Below the pieces are notes generated by a model, which was not told the DNA's origin, did no database searches, and saw only the letters and a list, made by a program, of their open reading frames with translations. 64,000 bases of DNA from NCBI GenBank assembly GCA_905235375.1, contig CAJOLH010000001.1:1-64000 (forward strand), given 5' to 3'. This DNA is from an uncultured Bacteroidales bacterium. Its GTDB lineage: Bacteria; Bacteroidota; Bacteroidia; Bacteroidales; UBA3663. Each line of letters begins with the position of its first letter. Within the stretch, counting starts at the first letter, position 1. The position numbers and the translations under genes are program-made. Below, in pieces: positions 62,518 through 64,000 of this stretch.

Positions 62518-62537
62518 CATTCATCGAAGGAAGACGA

Positions 62538-64000
62538 TTATTTTATCATCACACGACGTCCTTGATGCAGATAGATGCCGGGAGTAGAGGGCTTGTCGGA
62601 GAGACGACGCCCATCGAGGGTGAACCAGTAGTCGAGGAGTTCATTCTGCGGAGTCACGACAGTCTGTATTCCTTGCGGGTCATCATTGAAATCAATATTG
62701 ATGGCACGGATATCCTTGGCACCGTCGCCTCCTGCCGTAAGACCTTTCAGCTTGAAGTAGGCATGATAGGGCTTGATGTTGATGTTGTAGCCAACAGCAG
62801 GATAATAGAGCGTGTTGTTGGCACCCAGATAAAGCACGGAGCGGTCACCACCTTCAAGGGTGGTTTGATTGTAGCATCCTATGAAATCAATGGCTTCGGT
62901 TACAACAGGATTTTCGCTACCTTTCTTCACAACGTTCTTAAATTCCGGGTTATCAACATTATTGCCAGATTCCCACTTCACGATATAAGGCCTACCTGCC
63001 TTGAGGGAAGTCAGATTCTCATCAGTAAAATAAAGTTCCAACGACGAAGTCTCTTCATCGAAATGTGAACTTTCGAGCGTCTTGATGATAGCTCCTTCGA
63101 GTGGTGTATCATTGATGTCGTTCAAATTGAATGGCAGACAGAGGGTGTTCCATGAACCATCCTTCCAGAATGTTGTTCCAGTCAGCTTGAAATTGGTGGT
63201 GACAATTTCACCAGAGAGGGAGAAGATGACTGCACTCTGTCCTTGGGAATGTGAGAAGCTGACGCTGCGGACTTCCTTGTTGGCATCGGTGGGGATGGCG
63301 ATTTCGAAGATGCTGAAATTCCTCCGATCAATAGTGCGGCCTTGATCCATTCGATACAATCCGTTGACGGCACCAGAAGATGCATTATACCAGTCAGGCA
63401 TATAAAATTCGACAGCTGATGATGATGTCCCATCGGAATAATTGACAGTGACTCTCACTCTGTTTTCTCCATTCGTACTGGTTCCAGTCACATAGAGTTT
63501 ACGCAACTGAACAGGCGAAGCGAGCGTGAGGGTGCCGCTATTTATGTAATTATTCTTCATCACCAATGCGTTGTTTCCTGAAACTTCGATATAGTAATCG
63601 GCATTATTGCTCGAATAGAGGCCGTCATTCCCACAGAGTGCGCCACTTCGATCAACAGAAGAAGTGTAGAATACATAACCAGATTCATCAATGCCACGTC
63701 CGCCTCTTTCATGCGTGAAGACCGAGTTGCAGAAATCGCGCCAAGAACTATTATTTTCACAGATAACATCCATGTTGTAACCATGATCGACGACGAGGGG
63801 TATTGCCTTGTCAGAAGAAGAAGGGAAGAAAGGATTGTCATAGCCATCGCCGTCAACATACCAACGTGCATCCATCCAAGCCAAACGATCCTTAGAATAC
63901 TGCTTTACATATTCTATTTCATTTTTCCAATTATTAAATTGGTTTCCCCATGCTTGATTGTCACGATTCACAGGACCATTATCAAGGAGTTCCCTGATTG
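62538..64000 (-). CDS. CotH kinase family secreted protein (partial, N-terminus outside window)
   Basis: The frame is open to the window edge, so the ORF-track start (a GTG at 63971) is not the true one. The visible 487 residues begin in the CotH kinase domain end (NRDNQAWGNQFNNWKNEIEY, DRLAWMDARW). A lectin-like beta-sandwich follows (about 135-250), then a further beta domain (about 260-430). The C-terminal tail FTLDGRRLSDKPSTPGIYLHQ resembles the tails of two other proteins in this window. CotH-type kinases have an atypical protein kinase fold. The kinase active site, if present, lies outside the window, so activity cannot be judged. The LruC-type genes downstream on the same strand have separate promoters. 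Confidence 0.8.
   Translation of the reverse strand, partial: IRELLDNGPVNRDNQAWGNQFNNWKNEIEYVKQYSKDRLAWMDARWYVDGDGYDNPFFPSSSDKAIPLVVDHGYNMDVICENNSSWRDFCNSVFTHERGGRGIDESGYVFYTSSVDRSGALCGNDGLYSSNNADYYIEVSGNNALVMKNNYINSGTLTLASPVQLRKLYVTGTSTNGENRVRVTVNYSDGTSSSAVEFYMPDWYNASSGAVNGLYRMDQGRTIDRRNFSIFEIAIPTDANKEVRSVSFSHSQGQSAVIFSLSGEIVTTNFKLTGTTFWKDGSWNTLCLPFNLNDINDTPLEGAIIKTLESSHFDEETSSLELYFTDENLTSLKAGRPYIVKWESGNNVDNPEFKNVVKKGSENPVVTEAIDFIGCYNQTTLEGGDRSVLYLGANNTLYYPAVGYNINIKPYHAYFKLKGLTAGGDGAKDIRAINIDFNDDPQGIQTVVTPQNELLDYWFTLDGRRLSDKPSTPGIYLHQGRRVMIK

Noticed and set aside
62335-62520. 61-residue minus-strand ORF
   Set aside because: It covers the hairpin at 62450-62517 and part of the LruC promoter, and it resembles no protein family I recognise.

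Overview
The window looks like a chromosomal segment of a gut- or rumen-type Bacteroidota, most probably a Prevotella-like member of the Prevotellaceae. The reasons are three SusC/SusD pairs, many lipoproteins with Bacteroidota lipoboxes, a dozen -7 boxes of the Bacteroidota form TAnnTTTG (often extended to TTTGCACCG), no evident Shine-Dalgarno sites, and Prevotella-style C-terminal tails such as YDLQGRVV. This assignment is inference from sequence style; no rRNA or tRNA gene was seen.

Left part (1-22.7 kb), mostly housekeeping. It starts with a nitroreductase lipoprotein and an outer-membrane beta-barrel receptor. Next is the electron-bifurcating NfnAB pair, with nfnB frameshifted twice. Then come an alpha/beta hydrolase, a patatin/outer-membrane barrel protein, a TRIC-type channel, and a 31-codon membrane mini-ORF behind a structured leader RNA. 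A minus-strand operon follows (frameshifted DUF3298-like lipoprotein, rsmG, MBL hydrolase, DUF4250, proA, DJ-1). A TPR protein, a SPOR protein overlapping recJ, recQ and a GH13 pullulanase complete this part.

Middle part (23-46.8 kb), a large surface island on the plus strand. A pectate-lyase-like multidomain protein with autotransporter-type beta-strand repeats is followed by FAS1-SusC-SusD-FAS1-FAS1-SusC-SusD, a four-helix-bundle (IVP-like) protein and a large secreted protein with chitobiase C-terminal-type repeats. Apart from the first gene it contains no recognisable polysaccharide-degrading enzyme.

Right-middle part (46.8-56.5 kb), a compact polysaccharide utilisation locus. A membrane regulator fusing a periplasmic sugar-binding domain directly to an AraC helix-turn-helix precedes SusC, SusD, a DUF4960 surface lipoprotein and a GH32-like lipoprotein. 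The probable substrate is a fructan.

Right end (56.5-64 kb). A repeat-rich spacer precedes a Fic AMPylase-type gene followed by eleven perfect-length 42-bp palindromic repeat units. Two tandem LruC/DUF4842 lipoprotein paralogs follow (one frameshifted), and a CotH-kinase-family secreted protein is cut by the window end.

Four frame disruptions in three genes are visible. Each reads as one gene once a small indel is corrected, so sequence or assembly error has to be excluded before calling them pseudogenes.
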